Source: RPQJ01 sp963731105 (GTDB lineage Bacteria > Pseudomonadota > Gammaproteobacteria > Steroidobacterales > Steroidobacteraceae). Taken from it: 64,000 nucleotides of DNA. A program made the position numbers and the translations under genes. Under the pieces are notes generated by a model. The model searched no databases. It was not told the DNA's origin and saw only the letters and a list, made by a program, of their open reading frames with translations. Within the stretch, counting starts at the first letter, position 1, and each line of letters opens with the position of its first letter. The stretch spans positions 1 through 64,000 of the forward strand of contig CAVSUM010000031.1 in NCBI GenBank assembly GCA_963731105.1, given 5' to 3'. Shown in pieces: positions 37,394 through 45,381 of the stretch.

Positions 37394-37520
37394 CGATCAG
37401 ATCGACCGCACGAAGGAGATCGGCTGGCGGCAGCGTTGATCAAGTCGAGTCGGCAGGCGTTCGCAGCATCCACCCCCCCCCGCAACGCGACGCCTGCCGA
37501 CTCGCATCCACGGCGCGCGC

Positions 37521-38591
37521 CTACTCCCCGTCCCGCTTGGTCTTGTGCTTCAAGACCGAATGCACGAATCGGCCGAAGTCCCGGTCCTTCTTGCGCTTCT
37601 CGACGTACGACAAGTCGTGGAAGGCGATCTCCTTCCGTAGCTTGAGATAATCCTGCAGACGTTCCTCGCTCAGGTCGTGTCGCTCGATTGCCGTCTGTAC
37701 TGCACAACCGGGTTCGCTTGTGTGGCTGCAATCCGAGAACCGACAGTTGCTGGCAAGTGCCCCGATGTCGGCGAAAGTATCGTCCAGGCCTTCGCTCATC
37801 CCGAGCATGCCCAGCTCCCGCATGCCGGGCATGTCGATCAGCAGGGCACCGCCCTCGAGCACGATCAATTGACGACGCGTGGTCGTGTGACGTCCCTCGC
37901 CCGTGTGGCTGACGTCCCGCGTCTCCAGTCCAGAGCCTCCCGCCAGGCGGTTGATGAGCGTCGTCTTGCCAACACCCGACGAACCGAGCAGACAGTATGT
38001 CTTGCCGGGAACCAGCCACTCGCGAACCCGGTCCAGGCCGGCGCCCGTTGAATTGCTGACAGGGATGATGCTCACGTCGATTCCCGCGCGACGGATCTGG
38101 TCGACCAGCTGCTGCAACTCATCGGCGCTGACTAAATCAGTCTTCGTCAGCAGCAGCACGGGCTCGATCCGCCCTTCCCGCACCATCACCAGGTAGCGCT
38201 CGAGCCGGCGCACGTTGAAATCGAAGTGGCAGGCCTGGATGACGAACGCCACGTCGATGTTCGCCGCGATCACCTGGAAATCGATGTCCCTGCCGGGCGC
38301 TTTCCTCCTCAGCAGTGACTTGCGCGGCAGCACTCCATGAATGCTTGCGTGAGAACTCGCATCCCCGCGACGCACACAAACCCAATCTCCGACGCAGGGC
38401 AGATCGGTCGACGACTCGGCGACGAACTGCAGCCGGCCGGTCAGCTCGGCAGGCAGCTCGCCATGCTCGCCGCGGATGAGGTATCGGGACCTGTCGACCG
38501 CGGTGACCCGGGCCACGGACAGGCCGGGGCCGCACTGCTCACGGGCCTTGTCGGCGAACCAGCTGTCGAGACCAAGGGCGCGCAACTCCAT
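37521..38591 (-). CDS. rsgA: ribosome small-subunit-dependent GTPase A (RsgA)
   Basis: The 356-residue circularly permuted GTPase has an N-terminal OB fold. The G-motif order is then permuted: G4 LLTKTDLV, G1 LLGSSGVGKTTLINRL, and G3 as DMPGMREL, where Met replaces the usual Thr of DTPG. The C-terminal zinc finger is CRFSDCSHTSEPGC. It assists late maturation of the 30S subunit in the cytosol. It is transcribed in the same direction as the sigma-54 activator, 61 bp after it, and could share its transcript. Confidence 0.95.
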   Translation of the reverse strand: MELRALGLDSWFADKAREQCGPGLSVARVTAVDRSRYLIRGEHGELPAELTGRLQFVAESSTDLPCVGDWVCVRRGDASSHASIHGVLPRKSLLRRKAPGRDIDFQVIAANIDVAFVIQACHFDFNVRRLERYLVMVREGRIEPVLLLTKTDLVSADELQQLVDQIRRAGIDVSIIPVSNSTGAGLDRVREWLVPGKTYCLLGSSGVGKTTLINRLAGGSGLETRDVSHTGEGRHTTTRRQLIVLEGGALLIDMPGMRELGMLGMSEGLDDTFADIGALASNCRFSDCSHTSEPGCAVQTAIERHDLSEERLQDYLKLRKEIAFHDLSYVEKRKKDRDFGRFVHSVLKHKTKRDGE

Positions 38592-38652
38592 GACCGCAAT
38601 CTGTCAGAAGCGGGTCGGCTTGCCAAATACGCACCGCCAGGCAGCTCGCCTC

Positions 38653-40005
38653 TTACCGCGCCATCATTGTTCGCCGAGCCAGGCCGAATTCACGCAAGCG
38701 CCGGTAGAGGGTCCGCTCGCTGATGCCGAGCGACGCAGCCAACTCGCGTCGGTTGCATCGATGTTGCTCAAGGGCATGCTCAAGCATTTGCCTGTCCAAC
38801 GCGCGAACCGGAATCCCGCCGGGTGCACTCGCAGTGTCGCAAATGCCAGCGGCAGCCGGCACGTCCCGCGGCACAACCTCGTCCGGGAGGTGCTGCATAC
38901 GGATGACGCCGTCACTTGCCAGTAGCGTCGCCCGTTCGATGATGTTGCGGAGTTCGCGGACGTTGCCAGGGTAGTCATAGGCGACGAGCGCCCGCCGTGC
39001 ATCTTCAGCCAGCGTGAAAGCCTGCCCCGGCCTGATCCTCCCGAGCAACGACTCGGCCAGCAGCAGGATGTCGTCACGGCGCTCGCGCAGCGTCGGCACA
39101 TGGATCGGGAAGGCACTGATGCGATAGTAGAGGTCGCTGCGAAACGTCCCCGCCCGGACCATCGCTTTGAGATCGCGGTGTGTTGCCGCCACCAGGCGGA
39201 AATCCGCCCGCAGCGGCGTCACCCCTCCCACGCGACGATAGCTGCTGCTCTCGATGAGCCTCAGCAACTTCACCTGCTGTGCGAGTGAAATGTCACCCAC
39301 CTCGTCGAGGAACAGCGTGCCGCCGCTCGCGGCCTCGACGAGCCCGATCGTCCGTGAGGTTGCACCCGTGAAGGCGCCTTTCTCATGACCGAAGAGCTCA
39401 CTCTCGAACAGCGTTTCGGTGAGGCCTGAGCAATCCACGGCGACCAGCGGCGCCGCGGAGCGCCGGCTGCCCTCGTGAATGAGGCGCGTGACCATTTCCT
39501 TGCCGGTACCGGTTTCGCCCAGGAGAAGTACCGACGTCTCGGTCGGCGCCACCCGCGCGGCGAGTTCCAGCATCTGGCGAAATCGCGGCGAGCGGCCGAT
39601 GAGGCCCTGCGAGGAAGCGGCCGCGCGCGCGGTTGGCAACGACTGCATCCTCTCCACCAGGAAGCGCATTTCGCCACTCGAGTCCCGGACGGGATTCAGT
39701 TCGACCTGCACATGCTCGTCGCCGCGGGGCGTGTGATGGATATGCAGGACATACGCCGTGCGACGTGAAGCGAGCGCGCTGCGGCGCGGGCACGTTTCAC
39801 CCGCCTCATCGCAGGGCTGCGTGTAGTGATGCGAAACCTCGTAGCAGCGGCGCCCGACGACCGATTCGCGCGCGGCGAATGCATCGCGGTATGCCTTGTT
39901 GGCGGCCAGGATCCGGTAGTCGAGGTCCATCAGGATGCGCGGCTCCGCGAGGCCCTCGATGAACGAGGTCAGCTCAGGGAGCAACTCGTTGACCGCGTGA
40001 CCCAT
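38653..40005 (-). CDS. FisR-like sigma-54-dependent activator with a Cys-containing N-terminal sensor
   Basis: The 450-residue enhancer-binding protein has a PAS-like sensor (1-120), an AAA+ domain (about 135-370) and a C-terminal Fis HTH. The AAA+ domain has Walker A LGETGTGKE, the sigma-54 contact loop GAFTGA and Walker B GGTLFLDEVGD. The sensor has Cys at 54, 65 and 72, spaced 11 and 7 apart. This is the same spacing as C53/C64/C71 of FisR, which senses sulfane sulfur and activates persulfide dioxygenase genes. A persulfide-dioxygenase-like gene is divergent, with a -24/-12 promoter and inverted repeats between, so it probably activates that operon. Confidence 0.87.
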   Translation of the reverse strand: MGHAVNELLPELTSFIEGLAEPRILMDLDYRILAANKAYRDAFAARESVVGRRCYEVSHHYTQPCDEAGETCPRRSALASRRTAYVLHIHHTPRGDEHVQVELNPVRDSSGEMRFLVERMQSLPTARAAASSQGLIGRSPRFRQMLELAARVAPTETSVLLLGETGTGKEMVTRLIHEGSRRSAAPLVAVDCSGLTETLFESELFGHEKGAFTGATSRTIGLVEAASGGTLFLDEVGDISLAQQVKLLRLIESSSYRRVGGVTPLRADFRLVAATHRDLKAMVRAGTFRSDLYYRISAFPIHVPTLRERRDDILLLAESLLGRIRPGQAFTLAEDARRALVAYDYPGNVRELRNIIERATLLASDGVIRMQHLPDEVVPRDVPAAAGICDTASAPGGIPVRALDRQMLEHALEQHRCNRRELAASLGISERTLYRRLREFGLARRTMMAR

Positions 40006-40037
40006 GCCCGACTCCTGAAGCTGCCAAGTGGCGATTT

Positions 40038-40076
40038 ACTGCCAAGCATACTGGCAGTACCGGCAGTTTTTCTGCC
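40038..40076. promoter_or_regulatory. candidate upstream activator sites for the FisR-like protein
   Basis: Two inverted repeats lie between the divergent genes: ACTGCCA-N7-TGGCAGT (40038-40058), then GGCAG-N5-CTGCC (40062-40076). They share the TGCC/GGCA core, and a further TGCCA half-site sits at 40022-40026. They are about 75-110 bp upstream of the -24/-12 promoter, the usual range for enhancer-binding protein sites. They also overlap the regulator's own leader, suggesting autoregulation. Confidence 0.65.
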
Positions 40077-40148
40077 ATACCGACTTTCCGCTGCGTCAAC
40101 GAAGCCAGCATGTGATTGATTTGAAACTGTTCATGCGCCGTGCCGGCG

Positions 40149-40165
40149 TTGGCACGCCTCGTGCT
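40149..40165 (+). promoter_or_regulatory. sigma-54 (-24/-12) promoter of the persulfide/iron operon
   Basis: TTGGCACGCCTCGTGCT matches the sigma-54 consensus YTGGCACGRNNNTTGCW at all but two positions. The GG and GC elements have the required 10-base spacing. Transcription would start near 40176, about 38 bp before the first gene. The divergent gene encodes a GAFTGA-containing activator. Confidence 0.72.
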
Positions 40166-40213
40166 GGGTATTGCTTGTAACTCGCACAGAGCGGTGCCGC
40201 GGCTAGCACTTCC

Positions 40214-40834
40214 ATGCCTCACTTCCGCCAGATCTTCGAACCTCGAACATTCGCATTCACGTACCTGCTGGGAGACGACTCCGGCGCGGCGGTCGTGATT
40301 GATGCCGGAAGCGAACGGACCACGCTGCCGGTGCTCGCGATGCTGGCCGAGCTGAACCTGCGGCTCGACTACCTGATGCAGACGCACGTGCACGACGACG
40401 AGCCGAGTGATGCCGCCGCACTCATGAAGCGCACCGGCGCTCGAGTGGTGGCAAACGACGCTGCCATGGCCAGCGCCGACATCCCTGTCCGGCATGGCGA
40501 TACGGTCACCTTCGGCAGCGAAGTGATCCATGTCATCGGCACGCCAGGACACACGCCCGGCTGCCTCTCATACCTGTGGCGCGACCGCGTGTTCACCGGA
40601 GATACGCTGCTGATCGGCAGCTGCGGGCGCGCCGACCATGTGGGCGAAGACCCCGCGGCGCTCTACGACAGCGTCGCCCACCGACTGTTCGTGCTTCCCG
40701 GAGAGACACTGGTGTTTCCGGGTCACGACCGACACGGCCGGACAGTCTCGACGATCGCGGAGGAGCGTGAACGCAATCCTGCCATTGCCGGTCGCAGCCG
40801 CGACGAATTCATCACCTGGAGGACAGCATCATGA
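40214..40834 (+). CDS. persulfide dioxygenase-like metallo-beta-lactamase-fold protein
   Basis: The 206-residue protein is of the ETHE1/PDO type. The mononuclear iron ligands expected from ETHE1 are present: first His of THVH, His in GTPGHTPGC and Asp in FTGDTLLIGSCGRAD, plus FPGHDRHGRTVST. The fold's usual HxHxDH reads HVHDDE here, so the last His, a second-site ligand not needed in PDO enzymes, is Glu. It would oxidise glutathione persulfide to sulfite. It is the first gene after the sigma-54 promoter and its stop overlaps the next start (ATGA). Confidence 0.85.
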   Translation: MPHFRQIFEPRTFAFTYLLGDDSGAAVVIDAGSERTTLPVLAMLAELNLRLDYLMQTHVHDDEPSDAAALMKRTGARVVANDAAMASADIPVRHGDTVTFGSEVIHVIGTPGHTPGCLSYLWRDRVFTGDTLLIGSCGRADHVGEDPAALYDSVAHRLFVLPGETLVFPGHDRHGRTVSTIAEERERNPAIAGRSRDEFITWRTAS

Positions 40835-41235
40835 GAATTGCCGTTACGAGCCAGAATCGCAGGGACATCACCGAGCACGCCGGACGTTGCCGCAACTTCT
40901 GGGTGTTCGATGTGGACGGCGGGCAAATCGCAGCACGCTCATTGCTTGAGTTGCCCAAGGAAGCCTCGTTTCATGACAGCTCGCCGCACGCCGAACACCC
41001 GCTCGACGGCGTGGATCTGCTGATCGCTGGCAGCATGGGCGAAGGCCTGCAGGTGCGGCTCGCCCGGAAGGGAATCGAGGCCGTGGTCACGACCGAGAGG
41101 GATCCGGAACGCGCGGTGCTGCTGTGGCTTGCAGACTCCCTGCCGCACGCCGCACCGCACTCGCACGCCCACGGCCAGGACCTCGGTCTCGAGCATGAGC
41201 ATGCGGGCGGCTGTGGCGGCTGCGGTTGCAGCTGA
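40831..41235 (+). CDS. NifX/NifB-type cofactor-binding domain protein with a His/Cys-rich tail
   Basis: The 134-residue protein begins MRIAVTSQNRRDITEHAGRC, a dinitrogenase iron-molybdenum cofactor (NifX/NafY/YrhL-like) domain of about 105 residues. Its core includes LDGVDLLIAGSMGEGLQVRL. The C-terminus is rich in His (HAAPHSHAHG, LEHEHAGG) and Cys (CGGCGCS), suited to binding metal. No nitrogenase genes are near. Such orphan proteins may carry Fe-S or other metal clusters. It overlaps the PDO-like gene by four bases. Confidence 0.85.
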   Translation: MRIAVTSQNRRDITEHAGRCRNFWVFDVDGGQIAARSLLELPKEASFHDSSPHAEHPLDGVDLLIAGSMGEGLQVRLARKGIEAVVTTERDPERAVLLWLADSLPHAAPHSHAHGQDLGLEHEHAGGCGGCGCS

Positions 41236-41279
41236 TTTTTTTCCTCACCTGCGGTGAAACTCATTTGAAGGAGACGATC

Positions 41280-41927
41280 ATGGACACCAACGTAGTCGAA
41301 TACCGCTTTCCCCGCCTGAACGAGCCGGCACCGGACTTCGAAGCCAAGACTACGCATGGCTTGAGGAAACTGGCCGATTACAAGGGCAACTGGCTGGTGC
41401 TCTTCTCGCACCCGGCTGACTTCACGCCGGTGTGCACGACGGAGTTCGTGGCCTTCGCACAGGCCTACCCCGAGTTCAAGAAGCTCGGCTGCGAGCTGCT
41501 CGGGCTCTCGATCGACAGCGTGCACGCCCACATCGCGTGGGTGCGCAACATCAAGGAGAAATTCGGCGTCGAGATCCCGTTCCCCATCATCGAGGACCTC
41601 TCGATGCGCGTGGCCCATGCCTACGGCATGATCCAGCCGGGCGCGAGCGACACCTCGGCCGTGCGCGCGACGTTCATCATCGACGACAAGGGCGTCTTGC
41701 GCGCGATGGTGTACTACCCGATGAGCAACGGTCGCTCGGTCCCCGAATTCCTGCGACTCGTGGCAGCGATGCAGACGTCCGGAAAGAAAGGCGTCGCGAC
41801 GCCGGAAGGATGGAAGCCGGGCGACAAGGTCATCGTCCCACCGCCGCTGACGGTCGAAGCCGCCGAGAAGCGAATGGGTGAAGGCTACGAGTGCACCGAC
41901 TGGTACTTCTGCAAGAAAGTCGCGTAG
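41280..41927 (+). CDS. 1-Cys (Prx6-type) peroxiredoxin
   Basis: The 215-residue peroxiredoxin has the peroxidatic Cys in FSHPADFTPVCTTEF and the long Prx6 C-terminal region (TPEGWKPGDKVIVPPP, then YECTDWYFCKK). Extra Cys residues near the C-terminus could act as resolving residues. It reduces peroxides in the cytosol. The ribosome site GAAGGAG is 7 bp upstream. Its place between persulfide and ferritin-like genes fits detoxification of sulfide- and iron-driven oxidants. Confidence 0.95.
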   Translation: MDTNVVEYRFPRLNEPAPDFEAKTTHGLRKLADYKGNWLVLFSHPADFTPVCTTEFVAFAQAYPEFKKLGCELLGLSIDSVHAHIAWVRNIKEKFGVEIPFPIIEDLSMRVAHAYGMIQPGASDTSAVRATFIIDDKGVLRAMVYYPMSNGRSVPEFLRLVAAMQTSGKKGVATPEGWKPGDKVIVPPPLTVEAAEKRMGEGYECTDWYFCKKVA

Positions 41928-41981
41928 TCGCGTTTCTGCCGGGCGTGCGGCGTGACCGTCCCCCGGAGGTGAAGGCCACCG

Positions 41982-42722
41982 ATGCTGCTGTCGTGGATCA
42001 TGGGGTTCAGCATCCTGGGAAGCCTCGGCGCGATCGCCGGGGCGGCCTTGCTGTTGCTGTTTCCAGCGCAGACCCGCAGGCTGATGGTTCCCGGCCTGGT
42101 GAGTTACGCGACCGGCACGCTGCTCGGCGCGGCCTTCCTCGGGATGATCCCGGCCGCGCTGCAGCAGGCACCGGCGCGCGCGGTCACCGGTACGGTGCTC
42201 GCTGGGATCGTGGGCTTCTTCCTGCTCGAGAAGCTATTGCTTTGGCGCCACTGCCACGACAGCGATTGCGCCGTGCACAGTCGCCCTGCACCCCTGGTCC
42301 TGATCGGTGACGCGTTTCATAACTTCGTTGACGGCGTGGTCATCGCAGCCGCGTTCATGAACTCGATTACGCTTGGCGTGGTGACCTCGCTCGCGGTCGT
42401 CGCCCACGAGGTGCCGCAGGAGGCTGGCGACTTCGGCATCCTGCTCGACAGCAATTACAGTCGCGGCCGGGCCCTGCTGCTCAACACGTTATCGGCGACC
42501 GCCACGGTACCGGGCGCGCTGATCGCCTACTTCTGGCTCGACGAGGTTCGCCACGCAGTCCCGTACATCCTCGGCTTGTCGGCGGCCAGCTTCATCTACA
42601 TTGCAACGGCAGATCTCATGCCTGTGCTTCACCAGCAGGTCGCCCGCGCCGCATCCTTGCGCCAGTTCGTGCTGCTGCTCGCGGGCATCGGCACGATCGC
42701 GGCATTCCAACTCGGAAAATAG
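41982..42722 (+). CDS. ZIP-family divalent metal transporter
   Basis: The 246-residue protein has about eight membrane segments. ZIP metal-site motifs are HNFVDGVVIAAAF in the fourth helix and AHEVPQEAGDFGILL in the fifth. A short loop (WRHCHDSDC) could bind metal at the cytosolic entry. It would import Zn, Fe or Mn. Its companions (two ferritin-like genes) suggest iron. It lies 54 bp after the peroxiredoxin gene and 3 bp before the next gene. Confidence 0.92.
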   Translation: MLLSWIMGFSILGSLGAIAGAALLLLFPAQTRRLMVPGLVSYATGTLLGAAFLGMIPAALQQAPARAVTGTVLAGIVGFFLLEKLLLWRHCHDSDCAVHSRPAPLVLIGDAFHNFVDGVVIAAAFMNSITLGVVTSLAVVAHEVPQEAGDFGILLDSNYSRGRALLLNTLSATATVPGALIAYFWLDEVRHAVPYILGLSAASFIYIATADLMPVLHQQVARAASLRQFVLLLAGIGTIAAFQLGK

Positions 42723-42725
42723 ATC

Positions 42726-43160
42726 ATGACCACCCTGAATGGAATCGAGACCACCGCGCTGCACGAGGCGCTGGATGACGAGTATCACGCCTGGGCCATC
42801 TACGACCAGGTAATCCACGACTTCGGACTGGTGCGTCCGTTCAGCAATATCCGCGATGCGGAGGCGCGCCACATCGATGCGCTGCTGGCCGTATTCGATG
42901 AGTATGGCCTGACACCGCCACCGAACCCGTGGCCCGGCAAGGTGGACCGCTACCCGAGCATGCGCGACGCCTGCGCGGCGGCGGTCGAGGCCGAGATCGC
43001 CAATGCGGCGCTATACGAGCGACTACTGGCAAGCACCGGGCGATCGGACATACTGGCGGTGTTCCGCAGCCTGCGGGACGCGTCTCAGGAGCGGCACCTG
43101 CCGGCCTTCCGACGCTGTGTAGAACGCCGCCGATCGTCAATCAAGAGAGTGCCGTCATGA
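42726..43160 (+). CDS. ferritin-like (DUF2202-type) protein
   Basis: The 144-residue protein has the paired Glu/His pattern of a diiron four-helix bundle: LHEALDDEYHAWAIYDQVI, then NIRDAEARHIDALL, AEIANAALYERLL and ASQERHLPAF. DUF2202 proteins have this layout, but their function is not established; metal storage or oxidation is likely. It starts 3 bp after the ZIP gene and overlaps the next start in ATGA. Confidence 0.8.
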   Translation: MTTLNGIETTALHEALDDEYHAWAIYDQVIHDFGLVRPFSNIRDAEARHIDALLAVFDEYGLTPPPNPWPGKVDRYPSMRDACAAAVEAEIANAALYERLLASTGRSDILAVFRSLRDASQERHLPAFRRCVERRRSSIKRVPS

Positions 43161-43444
43161 GTCATGAAGAACTGCACGAAGCCGCGAGTGATCTCAGCGA
43201 CGCAACCCGCGACATGCATCGCGCGATTGTCTCCCTGATCGAGGAACTCGAGGCGGTCGACTGGTACCAGCAGCGCGTGGACGCGTGCAGGAATCCGGAA
43301 CTCAAGGCCATCCTGGCCCACAACCGCGACGAAGAGAAGGAACACGCCGCCATGGTGCTGGAGTGGATACGCCGCAATGACGGCGCATTCGCGAAGGAAC
43401 TCAAGGACTATCTCTTCACCACGGCTCCGATCGCGCACGGCTAG
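43157..43444 (+). CDS. encapsulated-ferritin (EncFtn) family protein without a cargo-loading peptide
   Basis: The 95-residue two-helix protein matches the EncFtn core: MHRAIVSLIEELEAVDWYQQRVDAC and AHNRDEEKEHAAMVLEWIRRND. This includes the ferroxidase Glu (ELEAVDW), Trp-Tyr entry residues and the EEKEH ligands. EncFtn dimerises to build a ferroxidase site and normally sits inside an encapsulin shell, targeted by a C-terminal peptide. Here the protein ends soon after KDYLFTTAPIAHG, without that extension, and no encapsulin gene is in the window. It would work as a free ferroxidase or load elsewhere. Confidence 0.92.
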   Translation: MSHEELHEAASDLSDATRDMHRAIVSLIEELEAVDWYQQRVDACRNPELKAILAHNRDEEKEHAAMVLEWIRRNDGAFAKELKDYLFTTAPIAHG

Positions 43445-43507
43445 CGCGCAGTCTCGGCTCACGTTCCTGGCCGACGCGTGGACCGCCGGAACCGCTGGGA
43501 GACAGCC

Positions 43508-44107
43508 TTGATTTCCTGGGATGAACGATACGGTACCGCGGACTACTACTACGGCACCGAGGCGAACGAGTTCCTGCGCGAGCATTGTGCCGAGATTCGG
43601 CCCGGCGGCGACGTTCTCTGCCTCGCGGAAGGAGAAGGACGCAATGCTGTCTTTCTCGCCGAGCGGGGTTTCCGACCCGTCGCGGTCGACCAGTCTGCCG
43701 TCGGACTGGCGAAGGCGGAGCGGCTCGCCGCCACCAAGGGCGTGCAGATCGATACCGTCCTAGCCAACCTCGATAGCTACCAGATCGAACCGCACCGGTG
43801 GGACGGCATCGTGTCCATCTGGTGCCATTTGCCGACGGCCCTGCGGGCTGCGGTTCATCACCGGGTCGTCGCCGGACTCAAAGTCGGCGGCGTGTTCCTG
43901 CTGGAGGCCTATACCCCGGAGCAGCTCCAATATGGAACGGGCGGGCCGAGCAGCCCGGACCTGTTGCCGACGCTGGCCCAGCTCCGCGCAGAGCTGGAGG
44001 GGCTCGAACTGGTGCACGCGGCGGAGCGGGAACGCACGGTACACGAGGGCGGTGGTCATCATGGCCTGAGCGCTGTCGTACAGGTGGTCGCCCACCGGCG
44101 TCGGTAG
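43508..44107 (+). CDS. SAM-dependent methyltransferase, TehB/thiol-methyltransferase-like
   Basis: The protein has 199 residues, read from a TTG start with GGGAG 7 bp upstream (ISWDERYG follows, the usual N-terminus). The class I SAM fold has motif I VLCLAEGEGRNAVFLAERG and motif II-like RPVAVDQSAVGLAKAE, with WDGIVSIWCHLP as the motif IV region. The closest general match is the TehB/thiopurine-type group that detoxifies tellurite, sulfide or thiols. It follows the iron/persulfide operon by 63 bp. The exact substrate is unknown. Confidence 0.85.
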   Translation: MISWDERYGTADYYYGTEANEFLREHCAEIRPGGDVLCLAEGEGRNAVFLAERGFRPVAVDQSAVGLAKAERLAATKGVQIDTVLANLDSYQIEPHRWDGIVSIWCHLPTALRAAVHHRVVAGLKVGGVFLLEAYTPEQLQYGTGGPSSPDLLPTLAQLRAELEGLELVHAAERERTVHEGGGHHGLSAVVQVVAHRRR

Positions 44108-44121
44108 CCGCGGCGATCGCC

Positions 44122-45363
44122 TTAACCCGGATCGGCGCGATCGACCAGCCCCATTCGCTCGAGCACGGATCGCAATTGCAGCCAGCGTTGCTCGAGCGCT
44201 CCGGTGTAGCCGATCGACAATCGCACCAGGCCGGGCCTGATGCCCGCTTTCTCTAGCTCTTCTTCGGGCATCTCGCTGCTGGTGGAGGACGCCGAGCACG
44301 ACATCAGCGTCTCGCTGTAGCCCAGGCTGACCGCCATCAGGCCGAACTGGTGCTCGTTCTGCAGCAGGCCCATGAATTCGAACGCGCGCTCGCGCGACCC
44401 GAGGTCCAGCGCCAGGATCCCGCCGTACCCGAAATCCGGATTCGCCAACTGCTTCAGCAAGGCGTGATCCGGGTGATTCGCGAGGCCGGGGTAAGTCACC
44501 GGCAACCCGAGTTCGTCGAGACGCGACGCGATCGCCTGCGCCCGGCGACTGTGCTCCGCCATGCGCAGGCCCAGGTGAGGCAGGCGCAGGCTGATATCGA
44601 AGGCCACCTGCGGATCCATGGTCGGCCCCAGCAGCATCAGCGAACCGGTATGCAGGTCCATCAGCTGCATGATGAAGTCGGTGGTGCCGCACACGGCCCC
44701 GGCGATGTGGTCACTGGCGCCGTTCATGAATTTCGTGAGGCTGTGCACGACGACGTCCGCACCGTGCTGGATGGGCGCCACGATCAGCGGCGTGAACGTG
44801 TTGTCGACGACGAGCATCGCCCCGTGCCGGTGGGCGATGTCGGCGAGCCGCGGAATGTCGGCAATTCGCAAAGTCGGGTTGGACACCGATTCGCAATAGA
44901 GGACCCTGGTGCGCGGCGTGATCGCGCGCTCCACCGCTGCCAGATCCGATGCGTCCACGAACGTCGTCGTGACCCCGGCCTTCGCGGGCAGGTAGTCATG
45001 CAGAAAGGCGAACGTACCGCCATAGACGGTGCGGCTGGCCACTACATGGTCGCCCTGGTTGCAGAGCTGCATGATCGTCGCCGCGATGGCCGCCATCCCG
45101 CTCGACGTGCAGTAGCCTGCCTGCGCACCCTCGTAAGCCGCGATCTGGCGTCCCAGCACATAGACCGTCGGATTGAAGTGGCGCCCGTACAGGTAACAGC
45201 CGCCCACGTCCGGGCCAAGGTGCCCCTGGAAAATCTCGGGCATCGTCGTCGGGTCGATCACCGTGAACGTGGTACTGGCCTCGACCGACATGTTCACGCC
45301 GCCGTGCTCGCCGAACTCGTGGCGGAGGTTGGCAAAGGACTGGATCGGGTCGAACCTGTTCAT
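44122..45363 (-). CDS. Cys/Met metabolism PLP enzyme (cystathionine gamma-synthase/methionine gamma-lyase family)
   Basis: The 413-residue fold-type I PLP enzyme has YGRHFNPTVYVL (phosphate contact), SSGMAAIAATIM, ESVSNPTLRIADI, VVDNTFTPLIVAPI and the PLP Lys in VVHSLTKFMNGASD. Members catalyse gamma-replacement or elimination on Met, homocysteine or cystathionine. A Cys in YCTSSGMAA precedes the cofactor site. It is convergent with the methyltransferase and lies 18 bp after a thioredoxin-like gene on the same strand. Lyase or synthase cannot be decided. Confidence 0.93.
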   Translation of the reverse strand: MNRFDPIQSFANLRHEFGEHGGVNMSVEASTTFTVIDPTTMPEIFQGHLGPDVGGCYLYGRHFNPTVYVLGRQIAAYEGAQAGYCTSSGMAAIAATIMQLCNQGDHVVASRTVYGGTFAFLHDYLPAKAGVTTTFVDASDLAAVERAITPRTRVLYCESVSNPTLRIADIPRLADIAHRHGAMLVVDNTFTPLIVAPIQHGADVVVHSLTKFMNGASDHIAGAVCGTTDFIMQLMDLHTGSLMLLGPTMDPQVAFDISLRLPHLGLRMAEHSRRAQAIASRLDELGLPVTYPGLANHPDHALLKQLANPDFGYGGILALDLGSRERAFEFMGLLQNEHQFGLMAVSLGYSETLMSCSASSTSSEMPEEELEKAGIRPGLVRLSIGYTGALEQRWLQLRSVLERMGLVDRADPG

Positions 45364-45381
45364 GCTGTCCTCGCTGAATCG

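Noticed and set aside
40831..41235. Part of a nitrogen-fixation cluster, suggested by the NifX-like domain
   Set aside because: No nif structural or assembly genes are present; the sigma-54 promoter is explained by the FisR-like activator.
42726..43444. An encapsulin nanocompartment operon
   Set aside because: EncFtn is present but there is no shell gene and no cargo peptide in the window.
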